Positions 1 through 9,748 of a DNA stretch of 63,390 bases are shown here, piece by piece. Made by a program: the position numbers and the translations under genes. Each line of letters opens with the position of its first letter. The stretch's first letter is position 1. The notes beneath the pieces are model-generated. The model was given only the letters and a program-made list of their open reading frames with translations, did not search any database and was not told the origin of the DNA. Source of the DNA: Sporomusaceae bacterium (GTDB lineage: Bacteria > Bacillota > Negativicutes > Acidaminococcales > JAJUGR01); the NCBI GenBank assembly GCA_029265905.1, contig JAJUGR010000012.1, positions 1 through 63,390 on the forward strand, read 5' to 3'.

Positions 1-1
1 G

Positions 2-64
2 CTGAAGGGGCCGAAATCCTTCCTGTTCGAAGCGTTGCAGGGGCTTTCGAGTGCGCTGGCGTAG
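2..64 (+). CDS. C-terminal end of an upstream gene (partial)
   Basis: An open frame enters from the left edge and stops at TAG 62-64, giving about 20 residues that end in ...QGLSSALA. The hydrophobic, alanine-rich end is compatible with a real C-terminus, and the next gene has its own promoter about 95 bases later. Too little is visible to name the protein, and it could be a chance frame. Confidence 0.3.
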   Translation: MKGPKSFLFEALQGLSSALA

Positions 65-157
65 CGGTACGGTACCTTTACTCGTTCTTTGGCGCGGTCG
101 CTTCTTCTTAAAAAAACCACAACAGTGCCTTGACACTATCCGTCCCCTCTGTCACAC

Positions 158-186
158 TTGCCGCGAACGTTTGTTCTTGGTAAAAT
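158..186 (+). promoter_or_regulatory. uvrBAC promoter with LexA (SOS) box
   Basis: TTGCCG (158-163) and TAAAAT (181-186) are 17 bases apart and form a sigma-A-type promoter. The spacer carries CGAACGTTTGTTCT (164-177), which fits the Firmicutes LexA/DinR consensus (CGAAC-N4-GTTCG) at all but the last base. LexA bound there would block RNA polymerase, so the operon should be induced by DNA damage. Leader to the uvrB ATG is about 30 bases. Confidence 0.8.
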
Positions 187-221
187 GATTCTCAGAAGAG
201 AAAAATTTTCGGGGGTGGATC

Positions 222-2246
222 ATGTTTCAGGTCAAAGCGCCGTACGAACCGGCTGGCGACCAGCCGCAGGCGATTGCGGAACTGGTGGCGGGCCTGCAGG
301 CGGGAAAGGACTGCCAGGTGCTGCTCGGTGCGACCGGAACCGGCAAAACCTTCACCGTTGCCAAGGTGGTCGAGGCTGTGCAGCGGCCGACGCTGGTCAT
401 TGCGCACAACAAGACGCTGGCCGCCCAGCTGGCGAGCGAGTTCAAGGCTTTTTTCCCCGACAACGCGGTGGAATATTTTGTCTCGTACTACGACTATTAT
501 CAGCCGGAGGCCTATATCCCTTCGACTGACACGTATATTGAAAAAGATTCGGCGATCAACGACGAGATCGACAAATTGCGCCATTCGGCGACCAGTTCGC
601 TGTTCGAGCGCCGCGACGTGATTATCGTCGCCAGCGTGTCGTGCATCTACGGCCTGGGCTCGCCGGAGGACTACTACAAGCTGGTGCTGTCGCTGCGCAA
701 GGGGCAGATGATTGACCGGCAGGAGGTTTTGCGCAAGCTGGTCGACATCCAGTACACCCGCAACGACGTCAACTTCACGCGCGGCACCTTCCGCGTCCGG
801 GGCGACGTGGTCGAGATTTTTCCGGCCAGCCACAACGAGCGCGCCCTGCGGGTCGAGCTGTTCGGCGATGAAATCGACCGCCTGCTGGAGGTCGACACGC
901 TGACCGGCGAGGTCCTGGCGGAGCGGACGCACATCGCCATTTACCCGGCCTCCCACTATGTCACGAGCCGGGAGAACCTCGAGCGTTCGATCGGCGACAT
1001 CGAAGCGGAGCTTGAGGCCCAGCTGGCTTATTTTAAGCAGCATGACAAGCTGCTGGAAGCGCAGCGCCTGGAGCAGCGGACGTGCTACGACATCGAAATG
1101 ATGCGGGAGATGGGCTATTGTTCCGGCATAGAAAACTATTCGCGCCACCTGACGGGACGCAAGGAGGGAGAACCGCCCTTCACACTGATCGACTACTTCC
1201 CCAAGGACTTCCTCCTGGTCATTGACGAGTCGCATGTGACGCTGCCGCAGCTGAGGGCGATGTATGCCGGCGACCGGTCGCGCAAAAACATGCTGGTCGA
1301 TTATGGCTTCCGCCTGCCGTCGGCCCGTGACAACCGCCCACTGCAATACGACGAGTTTGTGCAGCGGGTCGGCCAGACGATTTACGTCTCGGCGACACCG
1401 GCCCCCTACGAATTGGAGCGGACCGGCGGCGAGATTGTGCAGCAGATCATCCGCCCGACGGGCCTCTTGGATCCGCTGGTCGAGGTGCGCCCGATCAAGG
1501 GTCAGATCGACGACCTCTTGAGTGAGGTCAAGGCGGTCGCGGCCCGCAATGAGCGGGTGCTGGTGACGACGCTGACGAAGAAAATGGCCGAGAACCTGAC
1601 CGATTATTTGAAGGAAATGGGTGTCCGGGTGCGCTACCTGCATTCGGAAGTCGTTACGCTGGAGCGCGCAGCGATCATTGACGCGCTGCGGGCCGGCGAG
1701 TTTGACGTGCTGGTCGGGATCAACCTGCTGCGCGAAGGGCTCGATTTGCCGGAAGTGTCGCTGGTGGCGATTTTGGACGCCGACAAGGAAGGCTTTTTGC
1801 GCTCTGAGACGTCGATGATCCAGACGATCGGCCGGGCCGCCCGCAACGAGCATGGCCGGGTCATCATGTATGCGGACAAGATGACCCGCTCGATGCAGCT
1901 GGCGATTGACGAGACGGCGCGGCGGCGCAGCGTGCAGGAAGCGTTCAACAAGGAGCATGGCATTACGCCCAGGACGATCAAGAAGGAATTGCGCGAATTG
2001 ATCGTGACGACCAAGGTGGCGGAGGAAGCGCCGCGTTATTCGTCGCTGGACCGTGCGCTGATTGACCTGACGCCGCCGGAGCGCGAAGCAATGGCGAAAG
2101 AAGTGGAAAAAGCGATGCAGGAGGCGGCCCGGGCGCTCGACTTTGAGCGGGCGGCCCTGCTGCGCGACCAGTTGATTTTATTAAAAGGACAGCCGGAGCG
2201 CGGCGCCAAAAAGGCCAAAGCGCCGGCGAAGAGGAAACGGACATGA
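222..2246 (+). CDS. uvrB: UvrABC system protein B (excinuclease subunit)
   Basis: UvrB is the damage-verifying, helicase-like subunit of nucleotide excision repair. It is loaded by UvrA and then recruits UvrC. The 674 residues match the usual length. Walker A GATGTGKT lies at residues 36-43, the damage-probing beta-hairpin region rich in tyrosine ([12 protein letters not shown]) at 89-100, the DEAD-like motif around 'VIDESH' near 340, and helicase motif VI in 'QTIGRAARN' near 540. A C-terminal UVR domain (about 622-650, [12 protein letters not shown]) binds UvrC. The start follows a GGGGGTGG ribosome site. It is the first gene of uvrB-uvrA-uvrC and overlaps uvrA by ATGA. Confidence 0.97.
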   Translation: MFQVKAPYEPAGDQPQAIAELVAGLQAGKDCQVLLGATGTGKTFTVAKVVEAVQRPTLVIAHNKTLAAQLASEFKAFFPDNAVEYFVSYYDYYQPEAYIPSTDTYIEKDSAINDEIDKLRHSATSSLFERRDVIIVASVSCIYGLGSPEDYYKLVLSLRKGQMIDRQEVLRKLVDIQYTRNDVNFTRGTFRVRGDVVEIFPASHNERALRVELFGDEIDRLLEVDTLTGEVLAERTHIAIYPASHYVTSRENLERSIGDIEAELEAQLAYFKQHDKLLEAQRLEQRTCYDIEMMREMGYCSGIENYSRHLTGRKEGEPPFTLIDYFPKDFLLVIDESHVTLPQLRAMYAGDRSRKNMLVDYGFRLPSARDNRPLQYDEFVQRVGQTIYVSATPAPYELERTGGEIVQQIIRPTGLLDPLVEVRPIKGQIDDLLSEVKAVAARNERVLVTTLTKKMAENLTDYLKEMGVRVRYLHSEVVTLERAAIIDALRAGEFDVLVGINLLREGLDLPEVSLVAILDADKEGFLRSETSMIQTIGRAARNEHGRVIMYADKMTRSMQLAIDETARRRSVQEAFNKEHGITPRTIKKELRELIVTTKVAEEAPRYSSLDRALIDLTPPEREAMAKEVEKAMQEAARALDFERAALLRDQLILLKGQPERGAKKAKAPAKRKRT

Positions 2247-5086
2247 AGGATAGCATTATTGTCAAAGGGGCCAGGCAGCACAATTTGAAGAACATCACGG
2301 TCGAGATCCCCCGCAACAAGCTGGTGGTGATCACCGGCCTGTCCGGCTCGGGCAAGTCGTCCCTGGCCTTCGACACAATTTACGCCGAAGGGCAGCGCCG
2401 CTACGTCGAGTCGCTGTCGGCTTATGCCCGCCAGTTTCTCGGGCAGATGGACAAGCCGGAGGTCGACTACATTGAAGGCCTGTCGCCGGCCATTTCCATC
2501 GACCAAAAGACGACGAGCCGCAACCCGCGCTCGACCGTCGGCACGGTCACGGAGATTTACGACTACCTGCGGCTGTTGTTCGCCCGGGTGGGGCGCCCGC
2601 ATTGCCCGCAGTGCGGCAAGCCGATCGAACGCCAGACGGTGCAGCAGATGACGGACAAGATCAAGGAGCTGGGCGAAGGGACGCGCTTTCTCGTGCTGGC
2701 CCCGGTGGTGCGCGGCAAAAAAGGCGAGCATCAGAAGGTGTTCGAACAGGCGAAGAAAAACGGCTTCGTCCGCGTGCGCGTCGACGGCGAAGTGCGCGAC
2801 TTGGGCGAGCCGATTGAACTGGAGAAGAACAAAAAGCATTCGATCGAGGTCGTCGTCGACCGGCTGGTGATCAGAGAGGACGTCGCACAGCGCCTGACCG
2901 AGTCGCTGGAAATGGCGCTGACGATGGCCGGCGGGATGGCGTCCGTCGCGGTGGTCGGCGGCGAGGAGTATTTGTTCAGCGAAAATTATGCCTGCGTGAC
3001 GTGCGGCATCAGCGTGCCGGAGATCGCGCCGCGCCTGTTTTCGTTCAACAATCCGTTCGGCGCCTGCCCCGTTTGCACCGGCCTAGGCTTCAAGCAGGAG
3101 GTCGACCCGACGCGGGTGATCCCCGACCGCACGAAGCCCTTGATTGACGGCGCGGTGGAGGCGCTGAGCAAAAACGTGAACTCCTACTATATGTGTCAGC
3201 TTGACGCGGTGGTGGAGGCCCACGGCTACAGCATGTCGAACTGCTGGCGTGACTTGCCCAAGGAACTGCAGCAGCTGATCCTGCATGGTTCGGGCGAGCG
3301 GCGCTTCACCTTTTCGTATGAAAACCTGATGGGTGAGACGCGCCAGCACAGCCCGGTGTTTGAAGGGGTGCTGCCGATGCTGGAGCGTCGTTACCGCGAG
3401 GCGTCCTCGGACGCGATGCGCGAAGAGATCGAGCAGTTCATGAGCATCACGCCCTGCACCGCCTGCAAGGGGGCGCGGCTGAAGCCGGAAGCCTTGTCGG
3501 TTCTGGTGGATGGGCGCAATATTTACGAGGTGACGCGGATGCCGGTCCGGCAGTCGCTGGCCTTTTTCGCCAATCTGGCGCTGACGGAGCGGGAGGCGGC
3601 GATCGCCCAGCAGATTATGAAGGAAATCCGCGCCCGCCTGGAGTTTTTGCTGAACGTGGGGCTTGGCTACCTGACGCTCGACCGGGCGGCGGGTACCCTG
3701 TCCGGCGGCGAGGCGCAGCGGATTCGGCTGGCGACGCAAATCGGCTCAGGGCTGGTCGGCGTGCTCTACATTCTGGACGAACCGAGCATCGGCCTGCACC
3801 AGCGGGATAACAACCGCCTGCTGGACACGCTGAAGCACCTGCGCGATCTGGGCAACACGCTGCTCGTCGTCGAGCATGACGAGGACACGATGTACACGGC
3901 CGACCACATCATTGATATCGGACCGGGAGCCGGCGAGCATGGCGGGCGGGTAATCGCGCAGGGCACGGTCGAAGAGATCAAGGCGACGCCGGAGTCGATA
4001 ACCGGCGCGTACCTGAGCGGGGCGAAATTCATCCCTGTGCCGCTCAAGCGGCGCCAGCCGGGCGACAAGTGGCTGACGGTGCGCGGCGCGAAGGAAAACA
4101 ATTTAAAGGACATCGACGTCGCCTTCCCGCTGGGGCTGCTGACGGTCGTGACCGGCGTGTCCGGCTCCGGCAAAAGCACGCTCGTGAACGATATTCTTTA
4201 CGAGGCGCTGGCGGAGCGCCTCTATTCCGCCCGGCACCGCCCCGGCGCACATGACGCGATCGAAGGCCTGGAGTTTGTCGACAAGATCATCAACATCGAC
4301 CAGTCGCCGATCGGCCGCACGCCGCGCTCAAACCCCGCCACCTATACCGGCGTGTTTGACCAGATCCGCGAGCTGTTCAGCCAAACGCCGGAAGCGAAGG
4401 TGCGCGGCTACAAGCCGGGGCGCTTCAGCTTCAACGTCAAGGGCGGGCGCTGCGAGGCCTGCCGGGGCGACGGCGTCAACAAGATTGAAATGCACTTTTT
4501 GCCGGACGTCTATGTGCCGTGCGAGGTCTGCAAGGGGGCCCGCTATAACCGCGAGACGCTCGACGTGCATTATAAGGGCAAAACGATCGCCCAGGTGCTC
4601 GACATGGTGGTCAGCGAGGCCGTGGAGTTCTTTAAAAATATCCCTCGCATCCATCGCCGCCTGGCGGTGCTGGAAGACGTGGGGCTGGGCTACGTGCGGC
4701 TCGGGCAGCCGGCGACGACCCTGTCCGGCGGCGAAGCGCAGCGCGTGAAGCTGGCGGCGGAATTGGCGCGGCGCAGCACGGGCAAGACGCTGTACATCCT
4801 CGACGAGCCGACGACCGGCCTGCATACGGCTGATATCCACCGCCTGCTCGAGGTGCTGCAGCGCCTGGTGGACGGCGGTGATTCGGTCGTGGTGATCGAG
4901 CACAACCTGGACGTGATCAAGACGGCCGATTACCTGATCGACCTGGGGCCGGAAGGCGGCGACGGAGGCGGCACGCTGGTGGCGGCCGGGACGCCGGAAG
5001 CGGTGGCGCAAGTGGAGGCGTCCCATACCGGCTTTTTCGTCAAGCAGGTGCTGGACAAGGCGCAGCGGGAGGGGTGGCTGGCATGA
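2243..5086 (+). CDS. uvrA: UvrABC system protein A (excinuclease ATPase subunit)
   Basis: UvrA is the dimeric damage-sensing ATPase that delivers UvrB to lesions. The 947 residues contain two ABC ATPase modules: Walker [10 protein letters not shown] at about 32-40 and GVSGSGKST in the second half, plus two LSGGEAQR signature motifs. Zinc-binding CxxC clusters lie near residues 250-280 and 736-765. All are hallmarks of the family at its normal length. The ATG overlaps the uvrB stop and the stop overlaps the uvrC ATG, so the three genes should be translationally coupled and share the upstream SOS promoter. Confidence 0.97.
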   Translation: MKDSIIVKGARQHNLKNITVEIPRNKLVVITGLSGSGKSSLAFDTIYAEGQRRYVESLSAYARQFLGQMDKPEVDYIEGLSPAISIDQKTTSRNPRSTVGTVTEIYDYLRLLFARVGRPHCPQCGKPIERQTVQQMTDKIKELGEGTRFLVLAPVVRGKKGEHQKVFEQAKKNGFVRVRVDGEVRDLGEPIELEKNKKHSIEVVVDRLVIREDVAQRLTESLEMALTMAGGMASVAVVGGEEYLFSENYACVTCGISVPEIAPRLFSFNNPFGACPVCTGLGFKQEVDPTRVIPDRTKPLIDGAVEALSKNVNSYYMCQLDAVVEAHGYSMSNCWRDLPKELQQLILHGSGERRFTFSYENLMGETRQHSPVFEGVLPMLERRYREASSDAMREEIEQFMSITPCTACKGARLKPEALSVLVDGRNIYEVTRMPVRQSLAFFANLALTEREAAIAQQIMKEIRARLEFLLNVGLGYLTLDRAAGTLSGGEAQRIRLATQIGSGLVGVLYILDEPSIGLHQRDNNRLLDTLKHLRDLGNTLLVVEHDEDTMYTADHIIDIGPGAGEHGGRVIAQGTVEEIKATPESITGAYLSGAKFIPVPLKRRQPGDKWLTVRGAKENNLKDIDVAFPLGLLTVVTGVSGSGKSTLVNDILYEALAERLYSARHRPGAHDAIEGLEFVDKIINIDQSPIGRTPRSNPATYTGVFDQIRELFSQTPEAKVRGYKPGRFSFNVKGGRCEACRGDGVNKIEMHFLPDVYVPCEVCKGARYNRETLDVHYKGKTIAQVLDMVVSEAVEFFKNIPRIHRRLAVLEDVGLGYVRLGQPATTLSGGEAQRVKLAAELARRSTGKTLYILDEPTTGLHTADIHRLLEVLQRLVDGGDSVVVIEHNLDVIKTADYLIDLGPEGGDGGGTLVAAGTPEAVAQVEASHTGFFVKQVLDKAQREGWLA

Positions 5087-6891
5087 ACGGCGAATGGCCG
5101 TCCGCGGTGACGCAAACGCTGCAGACCCTGCCGGACAAGCCGGGCGTTTACCTGATGCGCGACGCCAAAGGCCACGTCATTTACGTGGGCAAGGCGCTCG
5201 TGCTGAAAAACCGGGTGCGCAGCTATTTTCAGTCCTCCGCGCGCCACAGCCCCAAGGTCAGGGCGCTGGTGGCGAAAATCGCCGCGCTCGAATACATCGT
5301 GACGGCGACGGAATTGGAAGCGCTGATTTTGGAGTGCAACCTGATCAAGGAGTACCACCCCAAGTACAACATCAGCCTGCGCGACGACAAGTCCTATCCC
5401 TACATCAAGGTGACGACGGGCGAGCCTTATCCGCGCGTGTTTGTGACGCGGCGCGTCGTGCACGACGGCTCGCGCTACTTCGGGCCGTTTGCCAACGCGG
5501 GCGCTGTGCATGAGACGATCAAGCTGATCCGCCAGCTGTTTCCGCTGCGCACCTGCCGCACGATGAACAGCGACCGCCCCTGCCTGGAGCATCACATCAA
5601 GCGCTGCCTGGCGCCGTGTGCGGGCTGCGCTGATCCCGGCGAATACAAGCAGATGATCAGCTCGATTCTGCTGCTCCTCGAAGGGCGCAGCCAGGCGCTG
5701 GTCAGGCAGCTTGAACAAGAGATGCGCGAGGCGGCCGAGAACCTGCTGTTTGAGCGGGCGGCGCGTTTGCGCGACCAGCTCAAAAGCGTCCAGCTCCTGC
5801 AGGAAAAGCAGCACGCTGTGTTGGAAGGCGGCGACCTGGACGTGGTCGGCCTGGCCCGCGACGGGACGGACTGCTGCGTGCAGGTGTTTTTCGTGCGCGG
5901 CGGGCGCATGATCGGGCGGGACCATTTCTTTTTGCAGCAGGCGGGCGAGGAAGAGGACGCCGAGGTTTTGTCGGCGTTTTTGCAGCAATACTACAGCCGC
6001 GCGGCGATGCTGCCCAAGCAGATTCTGCTGCCGGCGGCGCCGCCGGATGAAGCGGTTCTGTCCGACTGGCTCAGCGAAAAGCGCGGCAGCAAGGTAACGC
6101 TCGTCGTGCCGCAGCGCGGCGAAAAGCGCCAGCTGCTGGCGATGGCGGCGGACAACGCGCATACTTTGCTGGCGGCGCGGCGCACGGTCGCCGGGCGGCC
6201 TGATCAGGAGACGGGCGTGGCGGAGCTCGGCGAGGCGCTCGGACTGGACGGATCGCCGGAGGTCATGGAGTGCTTCGATATTTCCCATATCCAGGGGGCG
6301 GAAACGGTCGCCTCGATGGTTGTGTTCCGCAACGGCGAGCCGGACAAGCGTTCCTACAAGCGCTTCAAGATTATTTCCACCGAGGGCAAGCCGGATGATT
6401 TCCGGGCGATGCAGGAAGTGGTGCTGCGCCGCTACTCTAAGAAAGAGTGGCCGCTGCCGGACCTCGTCATTATCGACGGAGGCAAGGGGCAGCTCAGCTC
6501 GGCGCTGACGATCATCCGCCAGCTGGGCCATGCGGCCTTGCCGGTCGTGTCGCTGGCCAAGCAGTTTGAGGAGATCTACAAAGAGGGCGAATCGGCGCCC
6601 GTCGTGCTGCCGCGCGGCAGCGCGGCCTTGAAGCTGGTGCAGCGGATCCGCGACGAGGCGCACCGTTTCGCCATCACGTACCATCGCAAGCTGCGCGGCA
6701 AGCGCAACCTCGCCTCCGTGCTCGACCACGTGCCGGGGATCGGCCCGGCCCGGCGCAAAGCCTTGTGGGCGGCGTTCGGTTCGATTGAGAACATCAAAGC
6801 CGCCGGCGTGGATGCATTGGCCGGCGTGCCGGGAATGAGCAAAACGGCGGCGGAGGCGGTGCATCGCTTTTTCCATCAGCGGCCGCTTTGA
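5083..6891 (+). CDS. uvrC: UvrABC system protein C (excinuclease nuclease subunit)
   Basis: UvrC makes the 3' and 5' incisions around UvrB-bound lesions. The N-terminal GIY-YIG nuclease domain (PGVYLMRD...IYVGKA, roughly residues 17-38) is followed by a cysteine-containing segment, a UVR domain near 200-235, an RNase H-like C-terminal nuclease ([10 protein letters not shown]) and a helix-hairpin-helix pair ([17 protein letters not shown]). I chose ATG 5083, which overlaps the uvrA stop and sits 10 bases after GGGAGG. An in-frame GTG at 5074 lies too close to that ribosome site. Length is 602 residues, normal for the family. Confidence 0.96.
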   Translation: MNGEWPSAVTQTLQTLPDKPGVYLMRDAKGHVIYVGKALVLKNRVRSYFQSSARHSPKVRALVAKIAALEYIVTATELEALILECNLIKEYHPKYNISLRDDKSYPYIKVTTGEPYPRVFVTRRVVHDGSRYFGPFANAGAVHETIKLIRQLFPLRTCRTMNSDRPCLEHHIKRCLAPCAGCADPGEYKQMISSILLLLEGRSQALVRQLEQEMREAAENLLFERAARLRDQLKSVQLLQEKQHAVLEGGDLDVVGLARDGTDCCVQVFFVRGGRMIGRDHFFLQQAGEEEDAEVLSAFLQQYYSRAAMLPKQILLPAAPPDEAVLSDWLSEKRGSKVTLVVPQRGEKRQLLAMAADNAHTLLAARRTVAGRPDQETGVAELGEALGLDGSPEVMECFDISHIQGAETVASMVVFRNGEPDKRSYKRFKIISTEGKPDDFRAMQEVVLRRYSKKEWPLPDLVIIDGGKGQLSSALTIIRQLGHAALPVVSLAKQFEEIYKEGESAPVVLPRGSAALKLVQRIRDEAHRFAITYHRKLRGKRNLASVLDHVPGIGPARRKALWAAFGSIENIKAAGVDALAGVPGMSKTAAEAVHRFFHQRPL

Positions 6892-6994
6892 GCAGTCCGG
6901 GGCGGTGCTTTTATGCATGGCCGGCGACGCTCGAAGCGGTTGCGGGCCAGCATAACAGCAGGTCAACTTCCTTGCAAGATTTATTATTTATTGC

Positions 6995-7023
6995 ATGACA
7001 GTCTCGTTTGCATATGGTAATAT
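6995..7023 (+). promoter_or_regulatory. Promoter of the rubredoxin gene
   Basis: ATGACA (6995-7000) and TAATAT (7018-7023) are separated by 17 bases and lie about 40 bases before the rubredoxin ATG. The upstream stretch 6892-6994, after uvrC, holds no gene that I can see. Confidence 0.6.
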
Positions 7024-7064
7024 ATGATTTAGAGGGCAGAAAACAACCGGGAGGAGCGACATAA

Positions 7065-7223
7065 ATGGAGAAATGGGTTTGTGTAATTTGCGGCTATGTA
7101 TATGACGAAGCGGTAGGCGATCCCGATAGCGGCATTGCTGCCGGCACGAGGTTTGAGGACATTCCTGAAGAGTGGGTTTGCCCCGTATGCGGCGTAGGCA
7201 AGGATCAATTCGAAAAACAATAA
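7065..7223 (+). CDS. Rubredoxin
   Basis: A 52-residue rubredoxin, the small one-iron electron carrier used by anaerobes for oxygen and superoxide reduction and other redox steps. Two knuckles, CVICG (Cys6, Cys9) and CPVCG (Cys39, Cys42), supply the four iron ligands. The aromatic residues around them (W4, Y11, Y13, W37) and the GDPDSGI...[11 protein letters not shown] segment are typical. A GGGAGGAG ribosome site precedes ATG 7065. It is a single-gene unit with its own promoter and a terminator at 7234. Confidence 0.96.
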   Translation: MEKWVCVICGYVYDEAVGDPDSGIAAGTRFEDIPEEWVCPVCGVGKDQFEKQ

Positions 7224-7233
7224 GCAGGATGCG

Positions 7234-7260
7234 GGCAGTCAATTGACTGCCTTTCCTTTT
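7234..7260 (+). terminator. Rho-independent terminator after rubredoxin
   Basis: GGCAGTC (7234-7240), AATT loop, GACTGCC (7245-7251), then TTTCCTTTT. It is a perfect 7-base stem just after the rubredoxin stop. Confidence 0.75.
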
Positions 7261-7311
7261 GCAACGCGCTGTTGCGGCCGTTGCATGGCGCAGGGTTTGG
7301 CGGAGGTGCGC

Positions 7312-7653
7312 ATGATTGGCTTTTTATTGCGATGGGTGCTGTTGATTATGCTGTCATTTGTCATTGCGCGCGTCAGCAACGCCTGGTTTGTGGATACGCT
7401 GGGCGGTGAGTTTCTTGGCGTGGCGGTGATTGCTTTAGGGGCGGCTTCGGTGCGGAGCGTTTTAAAAAAATGCGGCAGGCTGGCGGAGTTGCCGCTGGCG
7501 GTGGCCAGCACCGTTGTTGTGTTTGTGATGGGCCTGGGAGCGATTAAGCTGCTTCCGAATTGGGAAGTCAACAACGCTCTACGCATTACGCTGGCCTACG
7601 GGCTGCTTGTGCTGACGACGATCGGGATAAATACTTGGATTGAGGACCGCTAA
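7312..7653 (+). CDS. Small integral membrane protein, function unknown
   Basis: 113 residues with about four hydrophobic segments: residues 2-22, 33-50, 62-80 and 89-106, separated by short charged turns (RSVLKKCGR, PNWEVNN). The layout resembles the 'phage holin family 4' type of bacterial membrane protein, but I see no decisive motif. ATG 7312 is chosen because GGAGG lies 6 bases upstream. An earlier in-frame start would run over the rubredoxin terminator. It precedes the HAD phosphatase gene by 21 bases and may be co-transcribed with it. Confidence 0.6.
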   Translation: MIGFLLRWVLLIMLSFVIARVSNAWFVDTLGGEFLGVAVIALGAASVRSVLKKCGRLAELPLAVASTVVVFVMGLGAIKLLPNWEVNNALRITLAYGLLVLTTIGINTWIEDR

Positions 7654-7674
7654 TGCGGTAGAAAGAGGCTGATT

Positions 7675-8481
7675 GTGTCGATTAGATTAGTGGCGACTGA
7701 CTTGGACGACACGCTGCTCAGGCGTGATCTGACGATTAGCGACCGCACCGTGCAGACAGTGCAGGCGGCGGTGAAAAACGGCGTGGTGGTGACGGTGGCG
7801 ACGGGACGGATGTTTTGTTCGGCGTTGCTGCATGCCCGGCGGCTGGGAGTCAACGTCCCGCTGATTACGTATAATGGCGCATTGATTCGCACGGCTGAGT
7901 CAGGGGAAACGCTGTACGAACGGACGCTGGAAGAGGCGACGGCGGCCAAGGTGCTGGCGGTGAGCCGGGAGAAAGGCTGGTTTGTGCAGTCTTATCTGGA
8001 TGACGTGCTGCACGTGCCGGTCATGAACGACTGGGTTGCGCGCTATGCCGCCCGGACGGTCGTGGAGCCGGTTGTCGACGGCGAAGCCTTTTACAGCAAT
8101 CCCGGCCGGCCGCACAAAATGCTGCTGATCGCCACGCCGGAGGAGATCCCCGCGATGCAGGCCGAGGTGCGGCGGCTTTTCGGCGATGAACTTCATGTCA
8201 CGAGCTCCAAACCGCAGTTTTTGGAGCTTGTCCATCCGCGGGCGTCGAAGGGCGCCGCGCTGGCCTACCTGGCCGACTATTACGGCATCAAGCAGGAAGA
8301 GGTCATGGCGATCGGCGACTCGAACAACGATATGGAAATGATCCGCTATGCCGGCTGGGGCGTGGCGGTGGCCAATGCGGTGGAGGAAGTGCGGCTGGCC
8401 GCTCAGGCGATGACGACGAGCCATGAGGAGGATGGGGTGGCGGTGGCCATTGAGCGCTTTGTGCTCAACGCCGGCCGCTGA
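7675..8481 (+). CDS. Cof-type HAD-superfamily phosphatase
   Basis: 268 residues of the Cof/YidA class of haloacid-dehalogenase hydrolases, cytosolic phosphatases acting on sugar phosphates, FMN or other small phosphoesters. Motif I is DLDDT (Asp9, Asp11). Motif II is in 'TVATGRM', motif III uses the lysine in 'HPRASKGAAL', and motif IV is GDSNNDMEMI. The large type II cap lies in the middle. The start is GTG 7675 with AAAGAGG upstream. The exact substrate cannot be read from sequence. Confidence 0.9.
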   Translation: MSIRLVATDLDDTLLRRDLTISDRTVQTVQAAVKNGVVVTVATGRMFCSALLHARRLGVNVPLITYNGALIRTAESGETLYERTLEEATAAKVLAVSREKGWFVQSYLDDVLHVPVMNDWVARYAARTVVEPVVDGEAFYSNPGRPHKMLLIATPEEIPAMQAEVRRLFGDELHVTSSKPQFLELVHPRASKGAALAYLADYYGIKQEEVMAIGDSNNDMEMIRYAGWGVAVANAVEEVRLAAQAMTTSHEEDGVAVAIERFVLNAGR

Positions 8482-8482
8482 A

Positions 8483-8646
8483 ACGGGTCCATCTGCGTTG
8501 TCGCGACTGCGTTTGCTTGCTCGCGTACGCGCTAGTACGCGTCGCGGCGCAAGCCTCGCTGCTCCTAGCATCTAGCCCCGTTTGACCGGCCGGCTGGTGT
8601 CGAGAACGGGCCCATCTGCGTTGTCGCGACTGCGTCTGCTTGCTCG
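8483..8646. repeat. Tandem-arranged noncoding repeat with hairpins
   Basis: A 41-base unit beginning ACGGGTCCATCTGCGTTGTC occurs at 8483-8523 and again at 8606-8646 with only two differences. Between the copies lie self-complementary pieces: GCGTAC/GTACGC around 8524-8540, TGCTTGC/GCAAGCC, and CCCGTT/AACGGG around 8577-8610. It sits between the HAD and MBL genes and looks like a REP/BIME-like dispersed element, not a gene. Confidence 0.7.
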
Positions 8647-8710
8647 TGAGTCGGCGGCTAGCTGCTGTCGTTCTGCCGGTTGGCGGCAAAAACCGAAGGA
8701 GGCGCGCCCA

Positions 8711-9547
8711 ATGAAGATTACGGTGGTAGTGGAAAACTCGGTTTCGACGAAGGTGAAGCAGCCGCTGTTGGGGCAGCACGGCCTGGCGATGCTGATCGAG
8801 TATGCCGGCAGGAAACTGCTGTTTGACACGGCCCAGACTGATATTCTGCTTCACAACCTGTCGCTGCTTGGCGTGCGGCCGGACGATATCGACGCTGTCG
8901 TGTTGAGCCACGGCCACTATGACCATGCCGGCGGCTTGAAGGCGCTGTTAAAACACCGGACGAAGCCGGTTGACGTGTATGTCGGCGAGCATTTTTCCGC
9001 GGAACGTTTCTCAGTGCGCGAGGGGAGCCGGTCTTATATCGGCGTGCCGCATCCTGCCGTGGCGCTGGAAACGGCGGGCGCGTTGTTTCGCCCGGTGACG
9101 GAGCCGCTTGAATTGTGGCCGGGGCTTTGGCTGAGCGGGCCGATTCCGCAAACGCACCCGCTTGAAACCGGGGTGGCGAGCCTGGTCGACGGCAAAGGCC
9201 GTCCGGACCGCTTCGCCGACGAAATTGCTTTGTATGCGGTCGCGAAGACTGGGCTTGTCGCTGTGAGCGGCTGCGCGCATCGCGGCATTATGAATATCGT
9301 GGCTTACGGTTTGCAGGTGACGGGGGCGCAACAGGTCGGCGCCATTGTTGGCGGCACGCACCTGGGGCCGGCGCCGGAGGCGCAAAAGGCGGCGACGATC
9401 GAGCAGTTTTTGCGTTGGCAGCCGGCGCTGGTGGCCGCGAACCATTGCACGGGACTGGAGATGATGGCTGAACTGGCGGCAAAATTGGGCAAGCAGGTGT
9501 TTGTGGCGGCGGCCGCGGGCACGGTGCTGGAAATTCCAGACCGCTGA
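8711..9547 (+). CDS. MBL-fold metallo-hydrolase
   Basis: 278 residues of the metallo-beta-lactamase fold. The metal motif SHGHYDHAGG lies at about residues 65-74, a further histidine is in SGCAHRGIMNI, then GGTHLG and the C-terminal NHCTG. This pattern matches the family related to the methanopterin-pathway RFA-P synthase homologues (COG1237), whose bacterial members mostly lack an assigned role. ATG 8711 follows GAAGGAGG by a normal distance. The upstream in-frame region lies in the noncoding repeat and is excluded. A terminator follows. Confidence 0.88.
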   Translation: MKITVVVENSVSTKVKQPLLGQHGLAMLIEYAGRKLLFDTAQTDILLHNLSLLGVRPDDIDAVVLSHGHYDHAGGLKALLKHRTKPVDVYVGEHFSAERFSVREGSRSYIGVPHPAVALETAGALFRPVTEPLELWPGLWLSGPIPQTHPLETGVASLVDGKGRPDRFADEIALYAVAKTGLVAVSGCAHRGIMNIVAYGLQVTGAQQVGAIVGGTHLGPAPEAQKAATIEQFLRWQPALVAANHCTGLEMMAELAAKLGKQVFVAAAAGTVLEIPDR

Positions 9548-9601
9548 AACGAGACTGTTTGCGCGTGCCGTGGGAATGCGCAAATAAATGTGTGCTTTGA
9601 C

Positions 9602-9627
9602 GAACAGGGAAACCTGTTCTTTTTTTT
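9602..9627 (+). terminator. Rho-independent terminator after the MBL gene
   Basis: GAACAGG (9602-9608), GAAA loop, CCTGTTC (9613-9619), followed by eight T (9620-9627). Confidence 0.88.
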
Positions 9628-9659
9628 GCGCCTTGCGCAAACTAAAAAATAATTTCGTG

Positions 9660-9736
9660 TTTACAAACGTCGTGCGGGAGGGGTATACTACGGGTGTTGG
9701 TTTAGTTTACTCGTAAAAACAAAATGGTTAACGTAA
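9660..9736 (+). promoter_or_regulatory. Biotin operon promoter and BirA-like operator
   Basis: TTTACA (9660-9665) and TATACT (9684-9689) are 18 bases apart. Just downstream is a dyad: left half TTTAGTTTACT (9701-9711), 14-base spacer, right half GGTTAACGTAA (9726-9736). Firmicutes BirA operators have GTTWAC half-sites about 14-15 bases apart, which this matches. BirA with biotinyl-AMP bound there would repress bioB onward. Assignment is by pattern only. Confidence 0.7.
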
Positions 9737-9748
9737 GGGGCGGTTGAA

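Noticed and set aside
4930-6966. A 678-codon minus-strand frame opposite uvrC (and similar long ones opposite uvrB and rnr)
   Set aside because: These are histidine-, arginine- and leucine-rich shadow frames produced by strong codon bias in high-GC genes. No ribosome site or family motif was seen.
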